Shown here in pieces: positions 20,245 to 29,070 of a stretch of 64,000 nucleotides of DNA. Every line of letters starts with the position of its first letter. Within the stretch, counting starts at the first letter, position 1. The notes under the pieces were generated by a model. It was not told the DNA's origin and ran no database searches. It worked only from the letters and a program-made list of their open reading frames with translations. The DNA is from Pseudomonas citrullilanati (GTDB lineage: Bacteria > Pseudomonadota > Gammaproteobacteria > Pseudomonadales > Pseudomonadaceae): positions 124,001-188,000 of the forward strand of contig NZ_JAUQOP010000004.1 of NCBI RefSeq assembly GCF_030580855.1, given 5' to 3'. Made by a program: the position numbers and the translations under genes.

Positions 20245-20375
20245 CGATCAGAATTCCTTTGGCTCTTCACAGGGGACAAAGCCCATGCTGGCGATTTTTT
20301 TATAATATTGTCTTTAGTTTTTGTTTTATCGCACTCCAAAACCCGGGGTGGCCTCAGAGTGTCTTTTCATTCATA

Positions 20376-20391
20376 TACATATTCCGTGCCA
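20376..20391 (-). promoter_or_regulatory. Possible sigma54 promoter of qhpA
   Basis: On the minus strand TGGCACG-GAAT-ATGTA matches the -24 element perfectly and has correct spacing, but the -12 element reads ATGTA rather than TTGCA, so the key GC is GT. It is the best sigma54 candidate in the qhpA leader and lies about 130 bp upstream of the start codon. The rest of 20245-20684 is AT-rich and holds no gene. Confidence 0.5.
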
Positions 20392-20454
20392 TCTCACACA
20401 ACACGCTGATTTATATAGATAAAAATGAAAAAATCATGACAAGAAACAAGAGGA

Positions 20455-20480
20455 GTGATCTATTTCTGAACACAGTGTTC
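20455..20480. promoter_or_regulatory. Putative activator site upstream of qhpA (GTGATC-N7-GAACAC-N1-GTGTTC)
   Basis: The left part fits the GTGTTC-N7-GAACAC repeat found at two other promoters of this locus with one mismatch. The right part, 20467-20481, is a perfect 15-bp palindrome TGAACACAGTGTTCA. The site lies about 65-100 bp above the candidate -24 element, a usual distance for a sigma54 enhancer. Confidence 0.65.
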
Positions 20481-20639
20481 AACGCCTCTCAGGGTGCGAT
20501 ACACACCTAAGTCGCGATGTATAACGTCTGTTCAATTGGCGGCTTGAGGCGCAAAAATGATCAGAGATGGGTTAGAGCGTGTATCCGCGCCGTTCGGAGA
20601 CAAACATTGATGAATGCAATCAAATAACTATCACGCCAA

Positions 20640-20664
20640 GAGGGGGGCCAGTGATAACCCCCTC
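20640..20664 (-). terminator. Inverted repeat downstream of the sigma54 activator gene
   Basis: GAGGGGG (20640-20646) pairs with CCCCCTC (20658-20664) across an 11-nt loop, 20 bp beyond the stop codon at 20685. No T-run follows on the minus strand, so terminator activity is uncertain. Confidence 0.4.
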
Positions 20665-20684
20665 AATCTGAAAGGCATAACAAG

Positions 20685-22499
20685 CTATTCCATTTTTAGC
20701 TTACGATAGATAGTGCCGCGAGCAACGCCGAGCTGCTGCGCAGTCGCTTTCACGTTGCCGCCATTGGCATCCAGCGCGTCTTGAATCTTCTTCCTTTCAA
20801 ATTCCTTTAACGATTTCTCATCACGCTTCTCGTCAGGCTGCTCCAAGCCTGGAAAGTGTTCCGGCAGGATCACGAGCCCTGCGCCAGCCAACGCCACAGC
20901 CAGCCGGATCACTTGCTCCAGTTGCCTGATATTTCCGCGCCACTCCTGATTCTTCAGCAGCTCCAACGCTGCGGGATGAATCGCGCCTCCCTGATAGCGC
21001 TGGGTCAATTTGGTGATGATATCTTCCATATCCTGCCGCTGACGGAGCGCCGGAATCCGAACCTGCATGCCATTGAGGCGATAAAAAAGATCCTCTCTGA
21101 AACGATGCTCCTCAATAAGCTTGTGGATATCGCAATGGGTCGCGCTAATAACTCTTACATCGACTGGATGTCGTTCTGAGCTGCCGAGACGGGTTACTTC
21201 CCTCTCCTGCAGTACCCGAAGCAGCCGGGTCTGAAGATTGAACGGCATATCGCCAATCTCATCGAGCAACAAAGTCCCGCCATGCGCTTCTTCGATACGA
21301 CCTTTCGCACCGCCTCGACGTGCCCCTGTAAACGTTCCTTCAACGTAGCCGAACAGCTCGGACTCAATCAGATTCTCGGGTATGGCAGAACAGTTAATGG
21401 CTATGAACGGAGCACCAGGATTCAACGAGTCGTGAAGCGCCCTGGCGAACACCTCTTTTCCTGTACCCGTTTCGCCCTGCAGGATGACGGGAATGCTCGC
21501 TGCAAAGGCTTTCGAGGCCATGTTGAATTGCTGATTGAGCGCAGGATCGTGTCCAACCCCAGGGGATGTATGGCGCAAACGAGCAGCAGGCTGAGCGCCG
21601 CCAGGCAACGATAATGACTGGGCATAAACCGAAGACCCGTCGTTGAGCGCTATCAGACTGGGTGAGTTCACAACTATGGACTGTGGCCCACGCTCAAAAA
21701 AACTATCCCAATCCAATGAAGACTCGACTGGCGCAGAAGCATCGATGCCCAATATCTTCTTTGCGACTTTATTGGCGGCACAGAACCTTCCATTCTGATC
21801 GAAAGCGACCAATCCCTGGAAAGGTGTTCCTATCAATCTCGCGTCAAACTGAAGTGCTACGATCTGGCAATCCACCAACCCCGAATACAACCTGCTTTCG
21901 ATGGCCATGGACGCGATCTTTAGCTGCTCCAGAACAGCAGTCGCATTGCGCTGGCCGATACCGGTTATGTCGATTGCACCCACCAGCTCCCCACGCACAC
22001 CGAAAACGGGTACGGATACGCAGAAAAAATTTTCAAATTCTTTCAAGTAGTGCATACCGCCGCAGACGATAAACGGCTGCTGCTCATGGAGTGTGCAACT
22101 GGGCGCCGTGGTTCCGATATCCACTTCATTGACGCGCTTTCCCACTTTCAGTGAGTCCACAGTGTCGGGCTGGGACGCGTGCTTGGCATAAACGATCACG
22201 CCTTCGAGGTTGACACAAAACAGGGCCCAGTCTTGCCCTCCGAATATTCCCCACAGCCTGTCGAGCTCAGGTTGAGCGCATGCAGCCAAACGCGAATCCG
22301 AACTACTCAATTCATGGGCGCGCCAACGTCCAGACAGTCGCTTATCCCAAGGTGAGAGCCCTGCTTTCCTGGACCGCTCCCAAGAACTGGCTACTGCAGG
22401 AGGCAGCAGATCCGCCGGCAAGGAGTGTCCATCCAGAAAGCGACGCCGAACCTCATCAAGGCCGTGCATGTCTCTTATATTCATTTGCTGACCACTCAT
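20685..22499 (-). CDS. Sigma54-dependent activator, AcoR-like (likely regulator of the amine regulon)
   Basis: This is an enhancer-binding protein of about 604 residues from ATG 22499; an AAAGG site lies very close, and the frame is open to 22565, so the start is uncertain. An N-terminal GAF-type sensory region and a PAS-like segment precede the AAA+ domain with Walker A GETGTGKE and the LLLDEIGDMP Walker B. The C-terminus has a Fis-type helix-turn-helix (ATAQQLGVARGTIYRKLK). The sigma54-contact loop reads GTFTGA instead of the usual GAFTGA. It lies between the QHNDH structural operon and the aldehyde dehydrogenase, and both have sigma54-like promoters with a common upstream repeat, so it is the likely activator. 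Confidence 0.9.
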   Translation of the reverse strand: MSGQQMNIRDMHGLDEVRRRFLDGHSLPADLLPPAVASSWERSRKAGLSPWDKRLSGRWRAHELSSSDSRLAACAQPELDRLWGIFGGQDWALFCVNLEGVIVYAKHASQPDTVDSLKVGKRVNEVDIGTTAPSCTLHEQQPFIVCGGMHYLKEFENFFCVSVPVFGVRGELVGAIDITGIGQRNATAVLEQLKIASMAIESRLYSGLVDCQIVALQFDARLIGTPFQGLVAFDQNGRFCAANKVAKKILGIDASAPVESSLDWDSFFERGPQSIVVNSPSLIALNDGSSVYAQSLSLPGGAQPAARLRHTSPGVGHDPALNQQFNMASKAFAASIPVILQGETGTGKEVFARALHDSLNPGAPFIAINCSAIPENLIESELFGYVEGTFTGARRGGAKGRIEEAHGGTLLLDEIGDMPFNLQTRLLRVLQEREVTRLGSSERHPVDVRVISATHCDIHKLIEEHRFREDLFYRLNGMQVRIPALRQRQDMEDIITKLTQRYQGGAIHPAALELLKNQEWRGNIRQLEQVIRLAVALAGAGLVILPEHFPGLEQPDEKRDEKSLKEFERKKIQDALDANGGNVKATAQQLGVARGTIYRKLKME

Positions 22500-22564
22500 T
22501 ACCTTTCTACATTCTTGTATGTTTTTATCATTAATAATGACCAGCCGCATATAATTACATAGCA

Positions 22565-22600
22565 TAAAAAAGCGCCCGTTCAGAACGGGCGTTTTTTCTT
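22565..22600 (-). terminator. Rho-independent terminator after the aldehyde dehydrogenase gene
   Basis: CGCCCGTT (22573-22580) and AACGGGCG (22584-22591) form an 8-bp GC-rich stem with a 3-nt loop. A-rich sequence on one side and a T-run on the other make it work in both directions. It lies just past the stop of the dehydrogenase and before the activator gene. Confidence 0.9.
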
Positions 22601-22632
22601 CAAGATCTTGCAGTTATGTTCGATCCAGTGCC

Positions 22633-24108
22633 TTACAGGGCATAAGGCGTGGCCTCATCCTTGATGGTCAACCATTGCCATTGAGTGAACTCTTCCCAGT
22701 TCGCCGCCCCTCCCACGCTCGTGCCATTTCCAGATGCGCCCCAGCCGCCGAATGGATTCACCACTTCGTCATTGACTGTCTGGTCATTGATATGAAGCAT
22801 TCCGGTCCGAAGCTTGTCACCGACCTTCATCGCACGGCCAATGTTCGAACTGATGATGCCGGCAGCCAAGCCGTATTCCGTGTCGTTAGCGAGTCGTATT
22901 GCTTCCTCGTCAGAGTCAAAGGGCACGACAACGGCGACGGGTCCAAAAATCTCTTCACGGAACGCGGGATTGTCCGGTTTGACATCGCTGAGCACCGTCG
23001 GCTGGAAGAAAAGCTCTTCGTAACGCCCACCCACTTCGAGTTTTGCACCGGCCTGCTGAGCCTCGCGGACAATCTTGGCCACTTGATCGCGCTGGTGTGC
23101 ATTGATAAGCGGCCCGAGCGAGACCTTTGTCGTAGCGGGATCACCCACCGAGAGCTTGCCCACTTTGGCAGTCAGTGCTTTGAGGAAGGCCGGATACAGG
23201 CTGCGCTGAACGAGAATGCGCCCAGTAGCCATGCAGATTTGCCCCTGGTGCAAAAACGTTCCCCAGATGGCGTTGGCAACTGCCAAGTCGAGATTCGCAT
23301 CGTCCAGAATTATCAACGAATTCTTCCCGCCTAATTCCAGCGACACCTTCTTCAGGTTGCGGCCAGCCGCTTCGCCGACTTTGCGACCTGCGGCGGTCGA
23401 TCCGGTAAATTGGATCATTGCCACGTCTGGCGATTCAACCAACGCTGCGCCCGCATCGCCCGCACCCGGCAAGACGTGGAGAACGCCCTTCGGCAGCCCA
23501 GCAAGCTCAAATAAGCGCCCAATGACCAGCCCGCCACTAACGGCGGTTCGGGGATCGGGCTTCAGCACGACACTGTTACCGACGGCCAAAGCAGGCGCGA
23601 CCGAGCGCATAGCAAGGTAAAGCGGAAAATTGAAAGGTGAGATGACCCCTACAACCCCTATTGGACGACGCCTGGCTAGGCTGAGGCGACCGGATCCCGG
23701 AGCATTGGGCAGAACGTCACCCTGGCTTTTCCCAGGCATCATGGCGCTTTCCTGCAACGCTTTTATCGTTACACGGGTTTCAAACGCCGCTTTTAACTGG
23801 GTCGAACCGCTTTCTCTAACCAACCACTCGACGATATCGCCAAAATGCAGTTCTGCGATTTCTGCCGCTTTACGCATGATTGCGGCACGTTCTTCATAAT
23901 CAGTGAGGAACCAATCCGCTTGTACTTCATTAGCCACGCGAGCCGCCGCTGAAACCGACGCCGCGTCAGCCATGCCGATGCAACCCAACGATGCCCCCGT
24001 TGCAGGCTCTATGACCTGACTGACGTTAGGAGAAACATTTATCCAAGTACCGTCGAAAACACAGTGACTCCAGAGCTCCTCTGGCAGAAATTTTAAAGTT
24101 TGATTCAT
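22633..24108 (-). CDS. Benzaldehyde/phenylacetaldehyde-type NAD(P)+ aldehyde dehydrogenase
   Basis: This enzyme would oxidise the aldehyde made by QHNDH to the acid. ATG 24108 gives 491 residues; the upstream in-frame stretch is promoter DNA. Family features are ISPFNFPLYLAMRS with the conserved Asn, the cofactor motif FTGSTAAG, the general base in LELGGKN and the nucleophile Cys in [11 protein letters not shown]. The overall pattern is that of XylC/AreC benzaldehyde dehydrogenases. The gene has its own sigma54-like promoter and activator site, and a strong terminator after it. Whether benzaldehyde or phenylacetaldehyde is preferred cannot be settled here; the ben operon nearby favours benzaldehyde. 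Confidence 0.92.
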   Translation of the reverse strand: MNQTLKFLPEELWSHCVFDGTWINVSPNVSQVIEPATGASLGCIGMADAASVSAAARVANEVQADWFLTDYEERAAIMRKAAEIAELHFGDIVEWLVRESGSTQLKAAFETRVTIKALQESAMMPGKSQGDVLPNAPGSGRLSLARRRPIGVVGVISPFNFPLYLAMRSVAPALAVGNSVVLKPDPRTAVSGGLVIGRLFELAGLPKGVLHVLPGAGDAGAALVESPDVAMIQFTGSTAAGRKVGEAAGRNLKKVSLELGGKNSLIILDDANLDLAVANAIWGTFLHQGQICMATGRILVQRSLYPAFLKALTAKVGKLSVGDPATTKVSLGPLINAHQRDQVAKIVREAQQAGAKLEVGGRYEELFFQPTVLSDVKPDNPAFREEIFGPVAVVVPFDSDEEAIRLANDTEYGLAAGIISSNIGRAMKVGDKLRTGMLHINDQTVNDEVVNPFGGWGASGNGTSVGGAANWEEFTQWQWLTIKDEATPYAL

Positions 24109-24167
24109 GACGTTACCTATGTAAATTATTTTTAGGGCAGTGCTATGTCTGGAACTCCTTCGGTTAC

Positions 24168-24183
24168 AGCACAAGGCGTGCCA
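24168..24183 (-). promoter_or_regulatory. Sigma54 promoter of the aldehyde dehydrogenase gene
   Basis: On the minus strand TGGCACG-CCTT-GTGCT has a perfect -24 element, the correct spacing and the essential GC of the -12 element. It lies 60-75 bp above the start codon at 24108. Confidence 0.75.
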
Positions 24184-24244
24184 ATGCCATTTCAGGAACA
24201 CACACGAAACTTTCTGTTTAATGTTTGCACACCGACAAAAAAAT

Positions 24245-24263
24245 GTGTTCCACAATTGAACAC
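24245..24263. promoter_or_regulatory. Putative activator site GTGTTC-N7-GAACAC
   Basis: This is a perfect 6-bp inverted repeat with a 7-bp spacer, centred about 70 bp upstream of the -24 element at 24183. The same repeat is present at 27742-27760 and, with one mismatch, at 20455-20473. Confidence 0.7.
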
Positions 24264-24362
24264 CGGTCGACCGCACAGACATATTGTTCGGCGACGACAT
24301 AGTCATCGATGATTAGCAAAGTTATAGAATGAGCAACTTTCCGCTGATCGTAAACACTGAAT

Positions 24363-25667
24363 TCAGACAGGCCTGTATCCCTGCGACAACAACCAGCTTC
24401 GAACCCCACGCCCCTGAGATTCCGTCAACCCGGCAAGCACCTGCTCGTGCGGCTCCGAGCGTAACCGTTGCACAAGCGGCGCCAGCTCGACCCCGTGCAC
24501 CTGCCAGGCACCCAAGGGTTGATCCGGGGTAATCACTACCTGCGCCTCAACTACGAACCCGTCACACAGTACAGGGGCGCGCTCAATCTTCAGGGCGTCG
24601 AAATTCGCTTCGGCATGAGCGGCCACCGCATCCGGCCACTGTCTGCGAGCAAGCCAGAATGGTTGGTCTTGCCATCGCTGTTCGTCGAGGTAAAAGTCCC
24701 GACCAATCCTCGCGAAACGCATGAACAATTGCTCGACTCGCTGCTGGTGAAACCGCTGGGCCAATGCCGATCGCTCGGGTTTGCACAGCAACGTGTTGAT
24801 CACCGTCGGCGCCTGCAGTGCCGAGGATAATGATTGGAATATGCCGTTTCCCGAGAGCGGATCGACCGCCATCGCAGCGTCACCGACTCGTATCCAATGA
24901 TCGCTGCAAACGTGTGGATTCAGAATTGCCGTGCTGCTGCGTGCAAGCACCTGCACATCGATCTGACGCTGCGGGCCAAAGAATGCTTGCGCAACAACCG
25001 AATCCAGACGTCGCTCAAGACAATATTGAAGTAGATCGCGCTTATCAGGCAGGTCGGCACTGGCGACATCCAGCGTCCACTGCCAATAACACTGGCCATC
25101 GGCTCGCCGAGCCATCCATACCCAACCGTCCTTGAGGCTTTCTACTGCGCTGGCGGTGGCACCCGGCCGACCTTGCCATCGATTGAGCAAGCTTACGGTC
25201 TCCGGCCCACGCACACCTTTACCAAGCGAGGGGGCTTGGCGTCCTCGTGCCTCTACCAAGAAGTCCGCCTTGATTGCGCCATGTCCTTGGACCTCGACTT
25301 TGTGCCCGTCCGTTGAGCTTTCGATGCCCAGCACGCGTCCGTCTATCAACTCCACCCCGGCCAGGCGCAAGTCTTCCCGTAGCCCTTTATCGAATGTCGT
25401 ACGGTCCAATAAATATTCTATGTTTTGGGAATGTTGCTGACCGTTCCACGCGACTTCGCGCTGTGAAGGCAATGTCGCGTCGCCCAAGGCGTGATGGAAT
25501 CCCGCGCTGTGCAAAGCCTCAAGCACACGAACCGAGACGCCCTCCAGCGCTGCGAATCTTCGCCATTCGCTGGCCAGCGAGACCGAATAACCTAACCGCC
25601 GTAACCCCAGCGCCACCGCCGCTCCGGCCGGTCCGGCACCAAGGATGAGTATTCTGGGGCCAGTCAT
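24363..25667 (-). CDS. qhpG: QHNDH maturation: flavin-dependent monooxygenase QhpG
   Basis: QhpG is the FAD enzyme that hydroxylates the tryptophan of the crosslinked gamma subunit during CTQ formation. ATG 25667 starts the protein directly with the nucleotide-binding motif ILGAGPAGAAVALGLRRLG. The 434-residue chain also has the second FAD motif HWIRVGDAAMAVDPLSGNGI. The fold is that of tryptophan-halogenase/hydroxylase-like flavoproteins. It lies 74 bp downstream of the exporter gene qhpF, in the same direction, so the two probably form an operon. Confidence 0.88.
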   Translation of the reverse strand: MTGPRILILGAGPAGAAVALGLRRLGYSVSLASEWRRFAALEGVSVRVLEALHSAGFHHALGDATLPSQREVAWNGQQHSQNIEYLLDRTTFDKGLREDLRLAGVELIDGRVLGIESSTDGHKVEVQGHGAIKADFLVEARGRQAPSLGKGVRGPETVSLLNRWQGRPGATASAVESLKDGWVWMARRADGQCYWQWTLDVASADLPDKRDLLQYCLERRLDSVVAQAFFGPQRQIDVQVLARSSTAILNPHVCSDHWIRVGDAAMAVDPLSGNGIFQSLSSALQAPTVINTLLCKPERSALAQRFHQQRVEQLFMRFARIGRDFYLDEQRWQDQPFWLARRQWPDAVAAHAEANFDALKIERAPVLCDGFVVEAQVVITPDQPLGAWQVHGVELAPLVQRLRSEPHEQVLAGLTESQGRGVRSWLLSQGYRPV

Positions 25668-25740
25668 CGGCAAGGCCTCTCGCCCGAGCCAACGAAGGGA
25701 TACAAGGAACGTGCTTGAAACATCATGCAAATCCTCATGA

Positions 25741-27459
25741 TCAGATTTCGTGTTGGACCGATTTAGGCCTCAACACGCCGTCGAGCAGCTCAAAATGTAG
25801 GTCTGCATTGGCCAGTGTTGAAGGGCGATGACTGATCAGGATTCGCGTGCGCCCGGCAAATAATCGGTCGATGGCTTCGATGACGTCACGCTCGGTGGCT
25901 TCATCTACCGCAGACGTGGCTTCGTCCATGACTAAAATCATCGGATCCTGTAGCAGTGCCCGAGCGATTGCGATTCGTTGTTTTTGTCCGCCAGACAATT
26001 GTTGACCGCGTTCACCCAAAGGGCTGTCGAGCCCTTCGGGCAGTGACGCGATCAAGCTATCAAGCTGCGCGAGTTGCGCCACTGCGGTTATGGCTTCCCG
26101 ACTGGCGTGCGGCACGGCGTAGGCCAGGTTGTCGGCGAGACTGCCACGAAACAACACGATGTCTTGGCTGACCACGGCAATCCGTTGCCGTAGCTCGAAC
26201 AGGTCGAACTCTCGCAGGTCGATTTCTCCCAACAGCACCCGCCCAGCCTGTGGATCGAGGTGGCGCTGAAGAAGGTCTATCAATGTTGATTTACCCACCC
26301 CGGAGCCACCGCTCAGCGCAACTTTCAAGCCATAAGGAATGCACGCATCGACACCGTGCAGGGTGCTGAGACGACCTGGATGGGTGAAGTGAACGTCATC
26401 GAAACGCAACTCCCCTTGGGCGGGCATCGGCTTGGGTAATACAGGGCTGAGGACAGTAGGCTCTTCGCCGCGTAGCTCCATGACCCGCCCGAGACTGACC
26501 GTCATCCTTTGTATCGCAACATAAAGGCCCAGCAGGCTTTGGACTGGTCCCACCGCCATCCCTAGGTAAGTGGAAAACGCGATCAACGCACCGAGTTGCC
26601 ACGTGCCTTGAACCACCCAGTAGCCTCCCAGGAGAAAGGCACAGGCACGCGCCAATGACGTTAATGTTCCCGGAACAGCCTGCGTAAAAAACTCGGTAAT
26701 CTGCAGCTTCAGCAATTGCTGCATATAGCCCTGTCCCAACGCTTCCAATCGATTCGATTCTCGCTTTTGCTGACCGGCAGATTGAATGAACTTCATCACT
26801 GGCAGTGTCTCGACCATGAACGACGAAACGTCCGCAGAACACTCACGCAACCGCCTTACATCGCGCTCGACTTTGCGGCGCATCCAGCGCAACCACAGGA
26901 TGTCGAAAGGAATCAGCACCAGAACCAGCAGCGACAGCTTCCACGACAGCGTCACTAACATGACTACCGCACATATCAGCCCGACCACGCTCGATACTGC
27001 CGAAAACAATGAGTCCACGGCAAAGCGCTGGATCTCAGCGACATCACCATCTAGCCGTGACATCACATCACCGATGCGTCGTTGAGCATAAAAGCTCGGC
27101 GCCAAGGTTTGCAGGTGTCGATAAAGGTCGTCACGTAGCGAAAATAAAATCCGTCCGGACAAGCGTGTGTGCAAGTAACGATTCATCCCCGAAAGCACTG
27201 TTCCGAGTATGCCTGCGACGATCATCAGGCTTGCGATTGTTACCAGCTTCGAAAAGTCTCGTGCGAGCAAACCATCGTCGATCAGAAGTTTCGTCAGCCA
27301 AGGTTGCAGCAACACCAAAAGCGAGGCACAAACTGACAAGCCGAGCAGCCCGACGATGGCCAGTCGATGCGGACGTACAAAGCTGTAAAGCCAACGCAAC
27401 GCAGCCAGCAACGACTCTGGATGCTGGCTGTCGATCAGCCAAGAAATCAGTCGCTGCAT
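25741..27459 (-). CDS. qhpF: QHNDH maturation: ABC exporter QhpF
   Basis: QhpF is a fused membrane/ATPase exporter required for QHNDH production and proposed to move the modified gamma subunit to the periplasm. The 572-residue protein has six membrane helices in the first ~320 residues and an ATPase domain with GGSGVGKST, signature LSGGQKQR and Walker B ILVMDEATSAVD. ATG 27459 (MQRLISWLID) is chosen. A well-matched sigma54 promoter lies about 100 bp upstream. The half-transporter probably acts as a homodimer. Confidence 0.9.
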   Translation of the reverse strand: MQRLISWLIDSQHPESLLAALRWLYSFVRPHRLAIVGLLGLSVCASLLVLLQPWLTKLLIDDGLLARDFSKLVTIASLMIVAGILGTVLSGMNRYLHTRLSGRILFSLRDDLYRHLQTLAPSFYAQRRIGDVMSRLDGDVAEIQRFAVDSLFSAVSSVVGLICAVVMLVTLSWKLSLLVLVLIPFDILWLRWMRRKVERDVRRLRECSADVSSFMVETLPVMKFIQSAGQQKRESNRLEALGQGYMQQLLKLQITEFFTQAVPGTLTSLARACAFLLGGYWVVQGTWQLGALIAFSTYLGMAVGPVQSLLGLYVAIQRMTVSLGRVMELRGEEPTVLSPVLPKPMPAQGELRFDDVHFTHPGRLSTLHGVDACIPYGLKVALSGGSGVGKSTLIDLLQRHLDPQAGRVLLGEIDLREFDLFELRQRIAVVSQDIVLFRGSLADNLAYAVPHASREAITAVAQLAQLDSLIASLPEGLDSPLGERGQQLSGGQKQRIAIARALLQDPMILVMDEATSAVDEATERDVIEAIDRLFAGRTRILISHRPSTLANADLHFELLDGVLRPKSVQHEI

Positions 27460-27557
27460 CGAACAGCTCCGCATGGCACAAAGGTACTTATTTTTATCAT
27501 GGTCAATCCCTGCGCCAGTGTCTTATGTAGATCTGCGCTTTCAACCATCACCTTAGA

Positions 27558-27573
27558 TGCAAATTATGAGCCA
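27558..27573 (-). promoter_or_regulatory. Sigma54 promoter of qhpF-qhpG
   Basis: TGGCTCA-TAAT-TTGCA on the minus strand has the conserved GG of the -24 element, a perfect -12 element and the right spacing. It ends about 99 bp above the qhpF start. The intergenic region 27460-27890 holds this promoter, the activator site at 27734-27760 and no visible gene. Confidence 0.75.
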
Positions 27574-27733
27574 GCCTGGCAATCGATCAGTGTGCACGCT
27601 CGCGTACTATGCTCCCTGGCCCTCCTCCCGCCTAAGGCCAGTTGGCGCCTTCATGCCTGAGCATCCAGTCTGCAAGGGGATTCAGGAAGGCTCATAACTG
27701 GGATGCTGATTCCCCCGGCTTCCGAGTTATGGA

Positions 27734-27760
27734 GAACACAAGTGTTCAGGAACTGAACAC
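27734..27760. promoter_or_regulatory. Putative activator sites GAACAC-N2-GTGTTC-N7-GAACAC
   Basis: Three overlapping 6-bp elements form a perfect GTGTTC-N7-GAACAC repeat (27742-27760) plus an extra GAACAC two bases to its left. It lies about 170 bp above the sigma54 promoter of qhpF. Confidence 0.7.
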
Positions 27761-27890
27761 ATTTCGCTGATCACTCAACCTGAGGCTCGACCGTCATGGT
27801 AGAACTCGATACGATTCATAAGTAATTTTAAGACGAACGTGAAAATTGCACGAGCGGTATGCGTATATAGCAACAAACAAGACATAGTCG

Positions 27891-28691
27891 CTACAGCCGC
27901 TCCTCCCCTGCTCGAAATTCTCGTGGGCTCTTGCCTGTGAGCCTACGGAAGAAACGCGCAAAGTAGGTCGGTTCGGCAAATCCGAGAGCATCACTGATCT
28001 GAGCAACACTCATTGTGGTGTAAATGAGTTGGCGCTTTGCTTCCAAGAGCAAACGTTGGTGAAGGAGGGGCAAGGCACTTTCGCCTGTCCATTCTCGGCA
28101 TGTGGCATTCAATGTTCGAGCAGAGACACCGAGCCTGTGAGCAAGACTTTCAAGCTTGGGTTGAAGCTTGAATTCTGTATCGAGCAAACGCTGAAAGCGC
28201 CGCATCAATTCATGCCCGGACCTTAAAGGCGCGCTCTTGCTGCGATGCTGAATTGTTTGGCGTGCAAGCCACACGAGAACTGGCTGGATAAAGGATTGGA
28301 GCATCACATCCCGACCTGGCTGACTGCTGTGATATTCCTTGCTGAGTGCTGAAAGCTGCGCATAAAGGTGGTTCTTGTCATTACCTACTGACCAGCCGCC
28401 AGGACTCTCAAAAACGCTTGAATCTAACCCGGTGATTACACCCAATCTGGCCACCAAAGGCGCTGCCATGGTCACCACATATCCATCTACATTTTTATAA
28501 AATCGAAATCCATAAACACGCAAGGGAGGTATGAACTGCAGCGTGGCATCATTAACCACACTTGCTTGGCCCTCAATCTCGATCTGTGCGTGACCCTGGT
28601 GGATATACAAAACCTGGGCAAGATCGACGTGTCGATGAGGCGTGATTTCCCAGTGATGCAGACTGCTTCGCTTCGGTATGAATTCGTGAAG
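27891..28691 (-). pseudogene. AraC-family regulator, 5'-truncated
   Basis: The frame encodes an AraC/PobR-like regulator whose C-terminal domain is intact (two HTH units, LAHRLGVSARTLNATCREWTG and ISDALGFAEPTYFARFFRRLTG). The N-terminal arm begins abruptly at FIPKRSSLHHWEITPHRH, and an in-frame TAA lies at 28692-28694 with no ATG between them. Full-length relatives have about 20-30 more residues. Only a non-standard internal start such as TTG near 28610 could be used, giving about 239 residues without part of the cupin-like sensor. In other QHNDH loci an AraC regulator (QhpR) sits near qhpF, so this may be its remnant. Confidence 0.7.
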
Positions 28692-28734
28692 TTATAGAAA
28701 GCTTCAGTTAATTGCCTCCAATGTTCATAAAGCA

Positions 28735-29028
28735 ATGCACAACGGCACCCTACATATAGCAGAGGGTGTCCAGAAGGTAAATTTAGCCGCGCAGTCATTC
28801 CATAGCATTGGCTCGGCAGTGAGCGTTATCAATGATATTGACATTGCAGATTGCCGCGCGGCGGAACAACAAAGTCGTGTGGCAGAGGAAGCAAGTAGAG
28901 GAGTACCCAAAATTCGCGATGTAACAGAGGCGCTATCTGAAAAAAGCCGACAATCTTACCAAACTAGCCAAACGTTAAATGATCAAGCTATCAAGCAGAA
29001 GAACTTGGTAGATGTCTTTAAGATCTAA
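28735..29028 (+). pseudogene. Fragment of a chemoreceptor C-terminus
   Basis: About 97 codons resemble the last 90 residues of the chemoreceptor at 12939-15077. Aligned segments are SAVSVINDIDIA (against [14 protein letters not shown]), AEQQSRVAEE, KIRDVTEALSEKSRQS and the VFKI end (against QFKV). No sensor, HAMP or signalling tip is present, so it cannot act as a receptor. The reading frame start at 28735 is arbitrary. It directly abuts the truncated AraC gene on the other strand. Confidence 0.75.
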
Positions 29029-29070
29029 AATTCATGACGTTTTATCCAACTCATAGGATAACTTGGACAG

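Noticed and set aside
22565..22600. Attachment site or transposon end
   Set aside because: It is a simple stem with U-run right after a stop codon and is fully explained as a terminator.
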